Part shown: positions 15,876-24,402 of the stretch, piece after piece
Layout: each line of letters starts with the position of its first letter
Numbering within the stretch: the first letter of the stretch is position 1
Source of the DNA: an uncultured Candidatus Melainabacteria bacterium
Lineage (GTDB): Bacteria > Cyanobacteriota > Vampirovibrionia > Gastranaerophilales > Gastranaerophilaceae
Direction of reading: 5' to 3'
Length of the DNA stretch: 64,000 nucleotides
Assembly: GCA_934675685.1 (NCBI GenBank)
Contig: CAKURL010000001.1
Location: 1-64,000, forward strand
Notes under the pieces: model-generated
Database searches by the model: none
What the model saw: only the letters and a program-made list of their open reading frames with translations
What the model was told of the DNA's origin: nothing
Program-made: the position numbers and the translations under genes

Positions 15876-16364
15876 TTATGCTTCAGCTTCTTCTTCATAA
15901 ACTTCTTTAATTGTTTCAGAAGCAGTGATTTCAACATTTAATTGAGCTTTTACTTTTGAAGACAATTTGATTGTCATAACGAAGTTACCAACATGGTTGA
16001 TTGGAGAATCAAGGATAATCGCTTTTTTGTCGATTTCCATGCCAGTTTTGTTCAACAATTCTTCAGCTAATTTTTTAGTTGTGATTGTGCCGAATAATTT
16101 GCCAGATTCACCAGCTTTTGCGCTCAATTGGATTGTTGCGATTTTTTCGATTTCTTCTTTTGCTGCAAGAGCTTCTTGATGTAATTTTTCAGCTTTAGCT
16201 TTAATTCTTGCAATGTTTCTTTCTCTTTGAGCTAATGCGCCAGCTGTAGCGATTTCAGCCAAAGAATTTGGAATTAAGTAATTTCTTGCATAACCGTCTT
16301 TAACGTTAACTAAATCGCCAACTTCGCCGATATTTTGCACATCTTTTTTTAATATAACTTGCAT
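15876..16364 (-). CDS. rplI: Ribosomal protein bL9
   Basis: A 50S subunit protein that binds 23S rRNA through its N-terminal domain. The sequence opens with QVILKKDVQNIGEVGDLV and NVKDGYARNYLIP, the highly conserved L9 signature, followed by the long connecting helix and a C-terminal domain containing GKLFGTITTKKLAE. The length of 162 includes a short acidic tail (YEEEAEA). A clear sigma70-type promoter and an AGGAG Shine-Dalgarno lie upstream. Unusually, it is next to min genes and not with rpsF/rpsR/ssb. Confidence 0.96.
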   Translation of the reverse strand: MQVILKKDVQNIGEVGDLVNVKDGYARNYLIPNSLAEIATAGALAQRERNIARIKAKAEKLHQEALAAKEEIEKIATIQLSAKAGESGKLFGTITTKKLAEELLNKTGMEIDKKAIILDSPINHVGNFVMTIKLSSKVKAQLNVEITASETIKEVYEEEAEA

Positions 16365-16399
16365 TATTTTCTCCTTTGATAATAGTATTTTGCTATTCT

Positions 16400-16428
16400 A
16401 TTTTATTTAAAACAAGACGAAATTTCAA
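16400..16428 (-). promoter_or_regulatory. Promoter of rplI
   Basis: On the minus strand: -35 TTGAAA (16423-16428), 17-bp spacer, -10 TAAAAT (16400-16405). The leader is about 30 nt and contains AAAGGAGA before the ATG. Confidence 0.7.
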
Positions 16429-16457
16429 GTCCATCTTGATTTTTAAATTTTAAAGAG

Positions 16458-17021
16458 CTATTTTTCCTTGGTTTCATTGGTTTTTTGAGATTTTTCGCTC
16501 TTTTTTGTTTCTTTTTTTTCTTCCTTAGTTTCTTCTGTTTCTTCTACTTCTTTTGTTTCTTCGTTTTCTTCAGAAGTTTCTTCTTTTGCTTCTTCCTCGT
16601 CATCTTTTTTTGAAGGCACTTGGTTTGCCAATTCTTGGACTTTTTCTTTAACCAATTCTTCTAATTCGCCCACGATTTCATGGGTTTTTTCGATTTTCAC
16701 TTTTTCTTGAATAGCTAAGGCTTCGTCGATTTCTTCATCTGTTTTTGGGCGAAGAACAGGGATAGATAAGTTTAAAATTGTTGCATTTTCTTTTGCGTCT
16801 ATGCTCAAGTCAAAGCTATCTATGTCGATTTCTAAATATCTTGAAATAGATTCAATCATGTCGTCTTTTAAAAGTTGCATAGCGCGTTCTGAAAAACCAA
16901 CTCTATCTTGCATTAAAACTGTTCTTAAACGGTTTTTTGCAACAAGTTTTGTTTCGTCTTGTTGTGCATTTGTAAAAAAGCTCAAGACTCTGTCATATAA
17001 ATCTGAAAAAATATCTTTCAT
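16458..17021 (-). CDS. minE: Cell division topological specificity factor MinE with long acidic tail
   Basis: MinE stimulates the MinD ATPase and drives pole-to-pole Min patterning. Residues 1-90 match MinE: an N-terminal amphipathic segment (DLYDRVLSFF), the anti-MinCD region with AKNRLRTVLMQDR, and a dimerisation domain ending ILNLSIPVLRP. Residues about 95-187 are extra: a helical stretch, then a very Glu/Lys/Thr-rich low-complexity tail that roughly doubles the usual length of 85-95. The tail's function is unknown. The gene ends the minC-minD-minE run, with 1 bp between it and minD. Confidence 0.9.
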   Translation of the reverse strand: MKDIFSDLYDRVLSFFTNAQQDETKLVAKNRLRTVLMQDRVGFSERAMQLLKDDMIESISRYLEIDIDSFDLSIDAKENATILNLSIPVLRPKTDEEIDEALAIQEKVKIEKTHEIVGELEELVKEKVQELANQVPSKKDDEEEAKEETSEENEETKEVEETEETKEEKKETKKSEKSQKTNETKEK

Positions 17022-17022
17022 C

Positions 17023-17832
17023 TTAGCCCTTCACTTTCTTTGTAAAAAAGTTTTTGATTTTATCAAGCCAAGTGTCTGGCTCGTCAATATTCAACAAAGG
17101 TACATCGTCGCCCATAATTCTTCTTGCGACGTTTAGATAAGCTTTTCCGGCTAAGGAATTTTCGTCGTTTACGACAGGTTCCCCTTTGTTTGTAGAAGTG
17201 ATAATATTTGTGTCTTCCGGAATTACCCCAATTAAGTCACAAGATAAGATATCTACTACGTCGTCCACGCTCATCATGTCGTTGGTTTTGATTAATTTTG
17301 GTCTTACGCGATTTACTAAAAGACGATATTTTTCCACACCTTCTTTTGATTCTAATAAGCCTATAATTCTGTCTGCGTCTCTGATTGCGCTCATTTCAGG
17401 AGTTGTCACAACAATTGCTTCGTTTGCGCCTGCAACTGCGTTTTGGAAACCTTGTTCAATGCCGGCTGGGCAATCTACTAAGACATAGTCGAAGTCTTGT
17501 TTTAATTGTTCGCAAATGTCTTTCAATTGGTCAGCGTCGACTGCGGATTTGTCCCTTGTTTGGGCTGCTGCAAGCAAGCACAAATTTGGGTTTTTCTTGT
17601 CTTTAACCAAAGCTTGTTTTAATTTGCAACGTTCTTCAACGACATCTACAATTGTATAAACAATTCTATTTTCAAGTCCTAATAACAAATCTAAGTTTCT
17701 TAAGCCTATATCTGTATCGATAAGCACAACTTTGTTGCCCATGTGTGCTAAAGCTGTCCCTATATTTGCGCTTGTGGTCGTTTTTCCTACGCCACCTTTT
17801 CCTGAAGTGATTACTATAACAGAACCTGCCAT
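17023..17832 (-). CDS. minD: Septum site-determining ATPase MinD
   Basis: A membrane-cycling ParA-type ATPase that recruits MinC to block FtsZ assembly away from midcell. It has the deviant Walker A motif (SGKGGVGKTT) at residues 10-19, the switch I region DTDIGLRNLD, the Walker B-type segment YVLVDCPAG, and a C-terminal amphipathic membrane-targeting helix (LDKIKNFFTKKVKG). The length of 269 is typical. It sits 13 bp after minC and 1 bp before minE, an operon order seen widely in Gram-negative bacteria. Confidence 0.97.
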   Translation of the reverse strand: MAGSVIVITSGKGGVGKTTTSANIGTALAHMGNKVVLIDTDIGLRNLDLLLGLENRIVYTIVDVVEERCKLKQALVKDKKNPNLCLLAAAQTRDKSAVDADQLKDICEQLKQDFDYVLVDCPAGIEQGFQNAVAGANEAIVVTTPEMSAIRDADRIIGLLESKEGVEKYRLLVNRVRPKLIKTNDMMSVDDVVDILSCDLIGVIPEDTNIITSTNKGEPVVNDENSLAGKAYLNVARRIMGDDVPLLNIDEPDTWLDKIKNFFTKKVKG

Positions 17833-17845
17833 TTTATATGCTCCT

Positions 17846-18937
17846 TTAGTTTTGGTTAATCTTGAATAACATAATTTCGTTGTCGACTACTCTTGCTTCT
17901 TCCGGAGTGAAGATGGAAGAGCGAATAATGTATGGAATGTTTGTGCTGTCTGGGCGTCTTGAATAGCAATTTCCTATTCTGAGCTGAACTGCGTTTAGCT
18001 TCAAAGCGCGGACCTTCGCCCCGTTGTTTCCTTTAGAGCCTGCGTGCGCAATCCCGGATAAAACACCCCAAACAGTAATGTCGCCAACGGCTCTAATTTC
18101 GCTTCCTGGGTGGCAATCGCCGATGATTACAACGTTTCCGTCTGATTCTAAAATTTGCCCCGAGCGAAGAGTTTGGTTAATGTATGTAGTGTTTTTAGTG
18201 TCTTTGATGATTGGGTCATTTGAAGATGTTTCATAAAAATCTACTTCTTCCCATTCGTCTTGAGACAACTCGTTTTCGTCATAAGCTTTTTTGTAAACGC
18301 CTATAGATTTCTTTTCGGCATTTTCAAATTCTTCTTGTGGTTGTAAGTTTAAATTTGTTTCTAAAGGCGAAGTAGGGTATGTTGTGGTTTCAGTTATAAC
18401 TTCGTCTTTTGAAGGATATTTTGAAGAAATTTGTTCTTCAATTTGGTTAAAATCACTTTTAAGGTCAACGCCTGCTTGCCTTAAATCAGAAGTGATGTCG
18501 ATATTATCTTGTGCGTGTTGAATTGCGTCTAAATCTGCTTCAAAATGCAAGCCATTTACGTCTTTTAGGGCGATTGAGTCATTTATTTGGTTCACATTCA
18601 TTGAAAATGGTTGAAAATCTGTGTTTGCGCTTGTGTTCAAAGCAGAATTATCAACTCTTTCTTCAATAGGTTTTTGAACCAAAATATTCATATTTTGAGC
18701 AACCTTCATTGTATCTTCGTTTGAAGTTTCAATTGTGTCTAAAGTGCAACCATAGCTTGTGATTAAAGATTGCATAGAAAGCATTTGCGATTGATTAAAA
18801 TATGTGTCATTTAGTTTTAAAACAATTTTTTTCTCGCTATGATTTAAAGTTTCAAGAGCAAGAGATAAGTTGTTTATAATCTCGCCAGTTGACCTGCAAG
18901 AAGCCATATCAACTACAAAAAATTCGTTGTCATACAT
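17846..18937 (-). CDS. minC: Septum site-determining protein MinC, extended linker
   Basis: MinC inhibits FtsZ polymerisation when bound to MinD. The N-terminal domain (about 1-95) has the weakly conserved MinC_N pattern. The C-terminal beta-helix (about 255-363) is clear: LRSGQILESDGNVVIIGD, then HPGSEIRAVGDITVWGVL and GIAHAGSKGNNGAKVRAL. Between them lies a 150-residue, acidic, Ser/Asn-rich linker, making the protein 363 residues against about 230 in E. coli. A TTGTAG-N17-TATTCT promoter candidate is upstream. First gene of the minCDE operon. Confidence 0.93.
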   Translation of the reverse strand: MYDNEFFVVDMASCRSTGEIINNLSLALETLNHSEKKIVLKLNDTYFNQSQMLSMQSLITSYGCTLDTIETSNEDTMKVAQNMNILVQKPIEERVDNSALNTSANTDFQPFSMNVNQINDSIALKDVNGLHFEADLDAIQHAQDNIDITSDLRQAGVDLKSDFNQIEEQISSKYPSKDEVITETTTYPTSPLETNLNLQPQEEFENAEKKSIGVYKKAYDENELSQDEWEEVDFYETSSNDPIIKDTKNTTYINQTLRSGQILESDGNVVIIGDCHPGSEIRAVGDITVWGVLSGIAHAGSKGNNGAKVRALKLNAVQLRIGNCYSRRPDSTNIPYIIRSSIFTPEEARVVDNEIMLFKINQN

Positions 18938-18979
18938 AAGAAAGTTACTACCTTAAATAATTGTCCAGTCCTTATAACA

Positions 18980-19008
18980 AGAATATCTTAAAATCATCTT
19001 TACTACAA
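18980..19008 (-). promoter_or_regulatory. Candidate promoter of minCDE
   Basis: On the minus strand: TTGTAG (19003-19008), 17-bp spacer, TATTCT (18980-18985). The expected leader is about 36 nt. Only four of six -10 bases match consensus. Confidence 0.4.
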
Positions 19009-19040
19009 TTAAATATAAAGGAATGTTAAATTTAAATAAA

Positions 19041-19082
19041 TAAAAATTCCTCGTGCATTCGATAAACAAACACACAAGGAAT
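19041..19082 (-). terminator. Terminator of the 345-residue coiled-coil gene
   Basis: ATTCCTCGTG (19046-19055) pairs with CACAAGGAAT (19073-19082) with one G-U pair. On the minus strand the stem ends in a T-rich run. It starts about 30 bp after the stop codon. Confidence 0.7.
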
Positions 19083-19112
19083 ATGTAAATACTAAATGGA
19101 AAATTATTTTAA

Positions 19113-20150
19113 TTATGAACTATATGTCTTAAATACGCTGTCGATTGTGTCTTCAATTACTTTTTGAACAGATTCCATTTCTGTTTTAAGCGCATTTTGT
19201 TCTGTATCTAATTGGTTTAATTTCAATTCAAGGCTTCTGTCTTGAGTTTGAATTTTTTCTGTTTCAGCGTTGATTTTTTCGATTTCAAGCTCATATTTGT
19301 CTTTTTCGTAATAATATTGGTTCATTGCATCGTTGTAGCCGTCTTCGTCTTCAGAACTTTTTGTGCTGATTGAATAGCTTGAGCCAACTAGGCTCATGTC
19401 GTCTGGGCAATCTAAAACGTTGATTTTAGAAAGTCTGCCGCTCGCGTCTTGAGTAATTGAAGCGATTGCTGTTATGTCTTTTGTTTCTGTTTTGTTTCCT
19501 TGGTAGTCAAACAAATATGTTCCGGAATATTTTGTGCTTCCTGCATTTGAAAACGTGTCATTTATGTCATTTTCAGATGTGAAATAATTTACACCATCTT
19601 TTGTGAACATATAATATACGCTGTTTTTGTTGTTGTCGTTTTCCATTATGGCTTCTAGCCCGGAATATTTTGTTCTGTCAAAGCCTTCTTGAGTTGTGTC
19701 TAGTTTGATTAATGTAGAATTTTCGTCTCCTTCTTTATATTGATAGCTGTCTGCTCCGATAGAAAGAGAGATTTCGCAGTAGCTGTCGCCTGATTTTGTG
19801 CCTGAAAGAACTGTGTTTCTTGCGGTGTATGGAAATACTTTTGCCACTTGGTCGTCATATTGCAAAGAGAGCTTGTAATATCCATAATAAGGGCTTGTTT
19901 CGTCAGTAATTTTTTCATAATTAGATACTGCATAGTCTTCGTCTGCAGAATCTACTTTATAGATAGTTTTTGTGTAATCCGAGCGAGAAGGGGGAGTCGG
20001 AACACTAAGACTATTATATTTATCGTATAAGTTATTTACTCTGTTTGATAAAGCTGTTCTTTGTTGGTTTATTTGTTGACCTTGATATTCAACTCCACTT
20101 TTTCTTGCAGTTAAACCAAGAAAACGAGCTTGACTTGCTGCTAATCCCAT
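19113..20150 (-). CDS. Protein of unknown function with coiled-coil ends (MGL-type N-terminus)
   Basis: A 345-residue protein of no family I can name. Residues 1-50 (MGLAASQARFLGLTARKSG and onward) and 275-345 are helical and coiled coil. The middle (about 55-270) is rich in Tyr, Ser, Asp and Gly and looks like beta structure. No signal peptide or membrane segment is seen. The N-terminal module recurs in the 161-residue protein at 2871-3356 with identical spacing of L, E-Q, I, R and LS. The domain arrangement (helical ends, beta centre, N-terminal SQARFLGLTARKS-type module) resembles secreted appendage components in general form only. Start supported by AAAGGTGA. It has its own terminator, and an 8-bp-arm hairpin lies in its 5' leader. 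Confidence 0.65.
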   Translation of the reverse strand: MGLAASQARFLGLTARKSGVEYQGQQINQQRTALSNRVNNLYDKYNSLSVPTPPSRSDYTKTIYKVDSADEDYAVSNYEKITDETSPYYGYYKLSLQYDDQVAKVFPYTARNTVLSGTKSGDSYCEISLSIGADSYQYKEGDENSTLIKLDTTQEGFDRTKYSGLEAIMENDNNKNSVYYMFTKDGVNYFTSENDINDTFSNAGSTKYSGTYLFDYQGNKTETKDITAIASITQDASGRLSKINVLDCPDDMSLVGSSYSISTKSSEDEDGYNDAMNQYYYEKDKYELEIEKINAETEKIQTQDRSLELKLNQLDTEQNALKTEMESVQKVIEDTIDSVFKTYSS

Positions 20151-20166
20151 ATTGTCACCTTTTCCA

Positions 20167-20190
20167 TCGTATTTACATTTTTAAATACGA
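20167..20190. repeat. Inverted repeat in the leader of the 345-residue protein gene
   Basis: TCGTATTT (20167-20174) and AAATACGA (20183-20190), an 8-bp perfect inverted repeat with an 8-nt loop, 17 bp upstream of the start codon. It could be an operator or a 5'-UTR hairpin near the Shine-Dalgarno site. Confidence 0.5.
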
Positions 20191-20238
20191 CACTTAAAGA
20201 GTAATTCTTTAGGATTAATAATTTTTTTGTTACAAATG

Positions 20239-20267
20239 TTAACATTTTTTACCTTTTGTAGTAAAAT
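20239..20267 (+). promoter_or_regulatory. Promoter of the nagA-like operon
   Basis: -35 TTAACA (20239-20244), 17-bp spacer, -10 TAAAAT (20262-20267). The predicted start near 20274 gives a leader of about 45 nt with an AAGGAAAAG Shine-Dalgarno. Confidence 0.7.
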
Positions 20268-20318
20268 TCAAAAATACTTCTCAACAATAGATTTAATTAT
20301 TTTCAAGGAAAAGTCAAA

Positions 20319-21236
20319 ATGAATTCGAAAAACATTTTTTCATCTTTAAAATTCATAGATACACATACTCATGGCTCCTTTGGGGTGAATTTCAATTATG
20401 CTTCTTATGACGATATGAAATTTGTCTTAAAAGAATTAAAAAAAAGAAATATCGTGGCAATTTGCCCTACTCTTGTGGGAGATACAAACAAAAATATTCA
20501 AAAACAACTTTCTATTTTTAAAGAAATAAGAGAAGAACAACTAAACTCTTTTTCGAAAGACGAAGCACTTATTTTAGGAGCACACTTAGAAGGAAGCTTT
20601 TTAAACCCTGAAAAATCTGGAATTCAAGATAAAAATGTCTTTTTAGAGCCAACTATAGAAAATTTTAAAGCCCTTGTTGGAGATTTTATAGACATCATAA
20701 AAATTGTGACAATCGCCCCTGAAAAAGACGTTGATTTAATAGATTTTTTAAATGAAAAAAATATCAAAGCCCAAGCAGGGCACACTTTAGGAACTTCCTT
20801 AAAAAACGTCTCAGGCGTTACTCATATTTTTAACGCAATGGGCTCAATCCACCACAGAAACCCTTCTATCCCTCTTTTTGCCCTTGTTCAAGACGAAATT
20901 TATGTCGAAGCGATTTGTGATTTGTTCCATTTAAGCTTAGAAACAATTAAATTAATTTTTAAAGCAAAACCACTTGATAAAATTCTTCTTATAAGCGATA
21001 GCTTGCCTTCTTCAAATTTTGATAAAGAAGTTGTTTTTTGCGGAAAAAAATTGGATAAATTTGGAAAAGATTCCTCAGGCACGATAGCAGGTTCCAACTT
21101 GACCCTCGACACAATTTCAAAAAATTTATTAGAAAAAAACATTTTAATGATTGATGAAATTAAGCAAGTTACGTTCTATAATCAAATAAAATATTTAAAC
21201 ATTAGCACTAAGGAATATGATATTTTAAATCGTTAA
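20319..21236 (+). CDS. nagA: N-acetylglucosamine-6-phosphate deacetylase (short form)
   Basis: An amidohydrolase-fold enzyme that deacetylates GlcNAc-6-P during amino-sugar or cell-wall recycling. Visible active-site elements are THTHG after FID near 14-19, the metal-binding Glu in GAHLEGSF, His in AQAGHTLGT, His in VTHIFNAMG, and the catalytic Asp in LISDSLP. At 305 residues it is shorter than typical NagA (about 380). It lacks most of the small N-terminal beta-domain and the C-terminal segment, but keeps the catalytic barrel. No nagB or transporter is nearby. Start supported by AAGGAAAAG. Confidence 0.85.
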   Translation: MNSKNIFSSLKFIDTHTHGSFGVNFNYASYDDMKFVLKELKKRNIVAICPTLVGDTNKNIQKQLSIFKEIREEQLNSFSKDEALILGAHLEGSFLNPEKSGIQDKNVFLEPTIENFKALVGDFIDIIKIVTIAPEKDVDLIDFLNEKNIKAQAGHTLGTSLKNVSGVTHIFNAMGSIHHRNPSIPLFALVQDEIYVEAICDLFHLSLETIKLIFKAKPLDKILLISDSLPSSNFDKEVVFCGKKLDKFGKDSSGTIAGSNLTLDTISKNLLEKNILMIDEIKQVTFYNQIKYLNISTKEYDILNR

Positions 21237-21278
21237 AACTTGTGCTAGACTATAATTAAAATAAATAAGGTATTAAAA

Positions 21279-21794
21279 ATGAACAAGAAAACAATATTTA
21301 CAATATGCGTTTTATTTGCGCTTTCAATCACGACAGGGACTGTGTTTAAGCTAAATGGCGAATTTGCTTATGCAAACACTACTCAAAGTGCCACAGCTAA
21401 AAAAGCTCAAACAGCGCCACAAAGCGCAATAAACACGACATCTTTAAGTGTTGTTTCTAATCCTGAAAAATATTTAAACAAAACAGTAAAAATGCAAGCC
21501 ACTTTTGACAAATTTTCGACTTTAGGGCTTGATTATTCTAAAGCTTTAAGGGAAAGCTCAAAATACATTGGAATTTTAATTCAAAGGGACGACGTCATAG
21601 ACCACAATATTCCTTTGTCAGAGATGAAAATGTTTTTAGCTAAAGATTTGGCAGAAAAATACATAGACCTTGACACAGGTGACAAAATCCAAATCACAGC
21701 AAAAGTGTTCTCTTGTGCTTTGGGTGATCCTTGGTTAGATGTTCAAAATATTACAGTAATTAAGAAAAATATTTCAAAAGAAGAAAAAAAATAG
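21279..21794 (+). CDS. Exported protein of unknown function
   Basis: A 171-residue protein with a Sec signal peptide (about 1-32: Lys-rich start, hydrophobic core, then EFAYANT). The mature part (about 50-165) begins with a VVSNPEKYLNKTVKMQATF pattern of the kind seen in OB-fold proteins of the periplasm. The remainder is mixed alpha/beta without Cys pairs other than one Cys. Function is not recognisable. It lies 42 bp after the nagA-like gene, preceded by TATAAT (21251-21256) and AAGG, and 35 bp before the GH57 gene, so it may be part of the same transcript. Confidence 0.7.
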   Translation: MNKKTIFTICVLFALSITTGTVFKLNGEFAYANTTQSATAKKAQTAPQSAINTTSLSVVSNPEKYLNKTVKMQATFDKFSTLGLDYSKALRESSKYIGILIQRDDVIDHNIPLSEMKMFLAKDLAEKYIDLDTGDKIQITAKVFSCALGDPWLDVQNITVIKKNISKEEKK

Positions 21795-21829
21795 AAGTAG
21801 AATTAGGGTTTTTGAGGAATTTATAGAAG

Positions 21830-24331
21830 ATGGAACATAAAAAATATTTAACTATTCACGGGCATTTTTATCAACCACCCCGAGAAAACCCTTGGATAGA
21901 AGAAATTGAGCTTCAAGATAGCGCAGCACCAAACCACGATTGGAACGAAAAAATTTCCTTGCAATGCTATAGCCCAAACGGAATGTCTAGGATTGTTGAT
22001 GGCTCAAATTCTATCATCGAAATTTCAAACAACTATAAATATATAAGCTTCAACTTTGGCCCGACTTTATTGAGCTGGCTTGAAAAATTTGACAACATGG
22101 CATATAAAAGAATAATCCAAGCAGACATCGAATCAAGAGAATTATATTCTGGCCATGGGTGCGCCATTGCTCAAGTCTATAACCACATTATTATGCCTTT
22201 GGCAAACAGAAACGATAAAATTACCCAAGTAATCTGGGGTTTAAAGGATTTTCAAAAAAGATTTGGAAGAAACTCTGAAGGTATTTGGCTTGCTGAAACT
22301 GCTGTGGACGCGCAGACTCTTGAAGTCTTAATAGATTGTGGTGTGAAATTCACAATTTTATCTCCCCATCAAGCAAAATGCATAAATAAAATTGGAGAAC
22401 ACAACTGGCAAGATGTTTCTTGGGGCCAAATTGATCCGTCTCAACCTTATAGATATTATGTCGAAGGTACAAACAAAGAAAAATATATTGATTTATTTTT
22501 CTATGATGGCTCTATTTCAAAATCTGTTGCTTTTGATAATCTTCTTCAAGATGGTAACAAATTCTCTCATAGGCTGAATGATGGCTACGTCGAAGAAAGA
22601 AATAGAGCGCAATTGGTAAATATCGCAACTGATGGCGAAAGCTATGGCCATCACACAAAATTTGGCGATATGGCCTTAGCTTATGTTATTCGAGTTGGCG
22701 CAAAAGAATTAGGCTTTGAAATCACTAATTATGGCGAATTCTTGGAAAAATTCCCTCCAACTTTCGAAGTGGATATTAAACCTGTTTCCGCTTGGAGCTG
22801 TAGCCATGGCGTAGGTAGGTGGCAGGAAGATTGCGGCTGTTCGACAGGTGCTCAGCCTCATTGGAACCAAAAATGGAGAAAACCTTTAAGACAAGCGTTG
22901 GATTACGTCAGGGACGAATTAATCAAATTGTGCTCTGTCGAAGGAAGTAAATATTATAAAGATTTTTGGGAAGCTCGAAATAACTACATTGATGTCATTT
23001 TAGATAGAAGCCCAGAAAACATTAATTTGTTTTTAAAACAAAATTGCAAAAAACAGTTAAGCCAACAAGACAAAGTAAAAGCCATTAAATTAATGGAAAT
23101 TCAACGTTTTTCACAGCTGATGTATACAAGCTGTGGTTGGTTTTTTGCAGACATTTCAGGAATTGAAACGACACAAATCTTGAAATATGCGGCTCGCGCA
23201 ATGCAATTAGGAAGCGAATTTACAAAAGCCGATTTTGAAAAGACGTTTTTATCAATATTGCAAAAAGCAAAAAGTAACATTTTTGAATTTGGAAATGGGA
23301 AAACAATTTACGAAAATTGGGTGAAAACTTCAATAGTGGATTTCAAAAAAATTGCTGCTCAAGCGGCGATTGAGGCAATTTTCAACAACGAAAACGAAGA
23401 CGACACTTATGAGCTTTATTGTTTTAAAGTTAAACAAAGCTTGAAAAAGAACTTCAAAAATGAAGAAAATTCTCTAAGTTTCTTGAAATTAGAAATTGTT
23501 TCAAAAATTACTTTAGAAAAAAATGAGTATTCTTGTGCAATTTTGCAATCTAAAGATTGCGAGTTCTATTGTTCTATTAAAGATTTTTCTTGCACCCAAG
23601 ATTTCAATTTAGAGAAAAAAGAAATTTCAAAAATATTCCAAAAAGAATCTCTTGCGCACACAATAAAAGCAATGCATTTATATTTTGGAAAGAAAACGTA
23701 TTCTTTGAAAGATATTCCAATCGACAGAAGAAAAGTTATTTTGGAAAATTTGATAACAGCGAAATTGAAAACTGTTTCTCAAACTTATAATAATATTTAC
23801 CAAAACCTTTTGAGCCCAATTAGCTATTTAAATGACCTTGGTATGGATATCCCTGAAGGTTTCAGAGTTTGCGCAAAATACACTTTGCTTGACAATTTAG
23901 ATAAAGAATTGGCAAATTTAAATAGCTTTTTAGATAAAGCAAAATCAAGAAAGCTTTCAAAAATCAAGCTTTTGACAGATAAATTCAACATTAAATTAAC
24001 AAATCCAAACACGCAAAGGATTTTATCCTTAAAATTAGACAAATTGCTCCAAGAGTTGTCTTTAGATATTAACCTCAAAACTTGCGAAGAATTAATCGGG
24101 CTTTTTGATTTGATTGATTATTTAAAAATCGAAGTGAATATTGTGAAAGCTCAAAACATTTTCTATGAATTATTCTGCGAACAATTTGAAAAATTATGCG
24201 AAAGGCTAAAAGATGCGCCGGAAAAAAGGCAAATTTTCTTGTCTATGGTGGAAATCGCCAAAAAGCTAAGTATAAACACTGAATTCTATAAATCAAAAAT
24301 TGATTCAATCACAGGAAAAATTCAAAGCTAA
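21830..24331 (+). CDS. GH57 family glycoside hydrolase with DUF3536 region
   Basis: An 833-residue protein starting with the GH57 signature HGHFYQPPRE (residues 10-19). The nucleophile region GIWLAETAVD follows near 148-157 and TDGESYGHHTKFGD near 263-276. Family members act on alpha-glucans (amylase, branching enzyme and related activities). The C-terminal half, residues about 420-833, corresponds to the DUF3536-type helical extension found in cyanobacterial and related homologues. No signal peptide, so probably cytoplasmic storage-glucan or maltodextrin metabolism; the exact substrate is not determined. A weak hairpin terminator follows. Confidence 0.85.
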   Translation: MEHKKYLTIHGHFYQPPRENPWIEEIELQDSAAPNHDWNEKISLQCYSPNGMSRIVDGSNSIIEISNNYKYISFNFGPTLLSWLEKFDNMAYKRIIQADIESRELYSGHGCAIAQVYNHIIMPLANRNDKITQVIWGLKDFQKRFGRNSEGIWLAETAVDAQTLEVLIDCGVKFTILSPHQAKCINKIGEHNWQDVSWGQIDPSQPYRYYVEGTNKEKYIDLFFYDGSISKSVAFDNLLQDGNKFSHRLNDGYVEERNRAQLVNIATDGESYGHHTKFGDMALAYVIRVGAKELGFEITNYGEFLEKFPPTFEVDIKPVSAWSCSHGVGRWQEDCGCSTGAQPHWNQKWRKPLRQALDYVRDELIKLCSVEGSKYYKDFWEARNNYIDVILDRSPENINLFLKQNCKKQLSQQDKVKAIKLMEIQRFSQLMYTSCGWFFADISGIETTQILKYAARAMQLGSEFTKADFEKTFLSILQKAKSNIFEFGNGKTIYENWVKTSIVDFKKIAAQAAIEAIFNNENEDDTYELYCFKVKQSLKKNFKNEENSLSFLKLEIVSKITLEKNEYSCAILQSKDCEFYCSIKDFSCTQDFNLEKKEISKIFQKESLAHTIKAMHLYFGKKTYSLKDIPIDRRKVILENLITAKLKTVSQTYNNIYQNLLSPISYLNDLGMDIPEGFRVCAKYTLLDNLDKELANLNSFLDKAKSRKLSKIKLLTDKFNIKLTNPNTQRILSLKLDKLLQELSLDINLKTCEELIGLFDLIDYLKIEVNIVKAQNIFYELFCEQFEKLCERLKDAPEKRQIFLSMVEIAKKLSINTEFYKSKIDSITGKIQS

Positions 24332-24344
24332 AATAGAAATAAAT

Positions 24345-24370
24345 TTTACATTAAAATTTGTAAATTTTTT
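24345..24370 (+). terminator. Weak terminator after the GH57 gene
   Basis: TTTACA (24345-24350) pairs with TGTAAA (24359-24364), followed by TTTTTT. The stem is only 6 bp and AT-rich. Confidence 0.4.
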
Positions 24371-24385
24371 GCTAAAGCGATTTTT

Positions 24386-24394
24386 TGCTATAAA
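24386..24394 (+). promoter_or_regulatory. Extended -10 promoter of the class A PBP gene
   Basis: TGCTATAAA (TG at 24386-24387, -10 at 24389-24394) ends 8 nt before the ATG at 24403. The AGG just before the ATG is too close to act as a Shine-Dalgarno, so the mRNA is probably near-leaderless. Confidence 0.5.
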
Positions 24395-24402
24395 ATCAGG
24401 TT

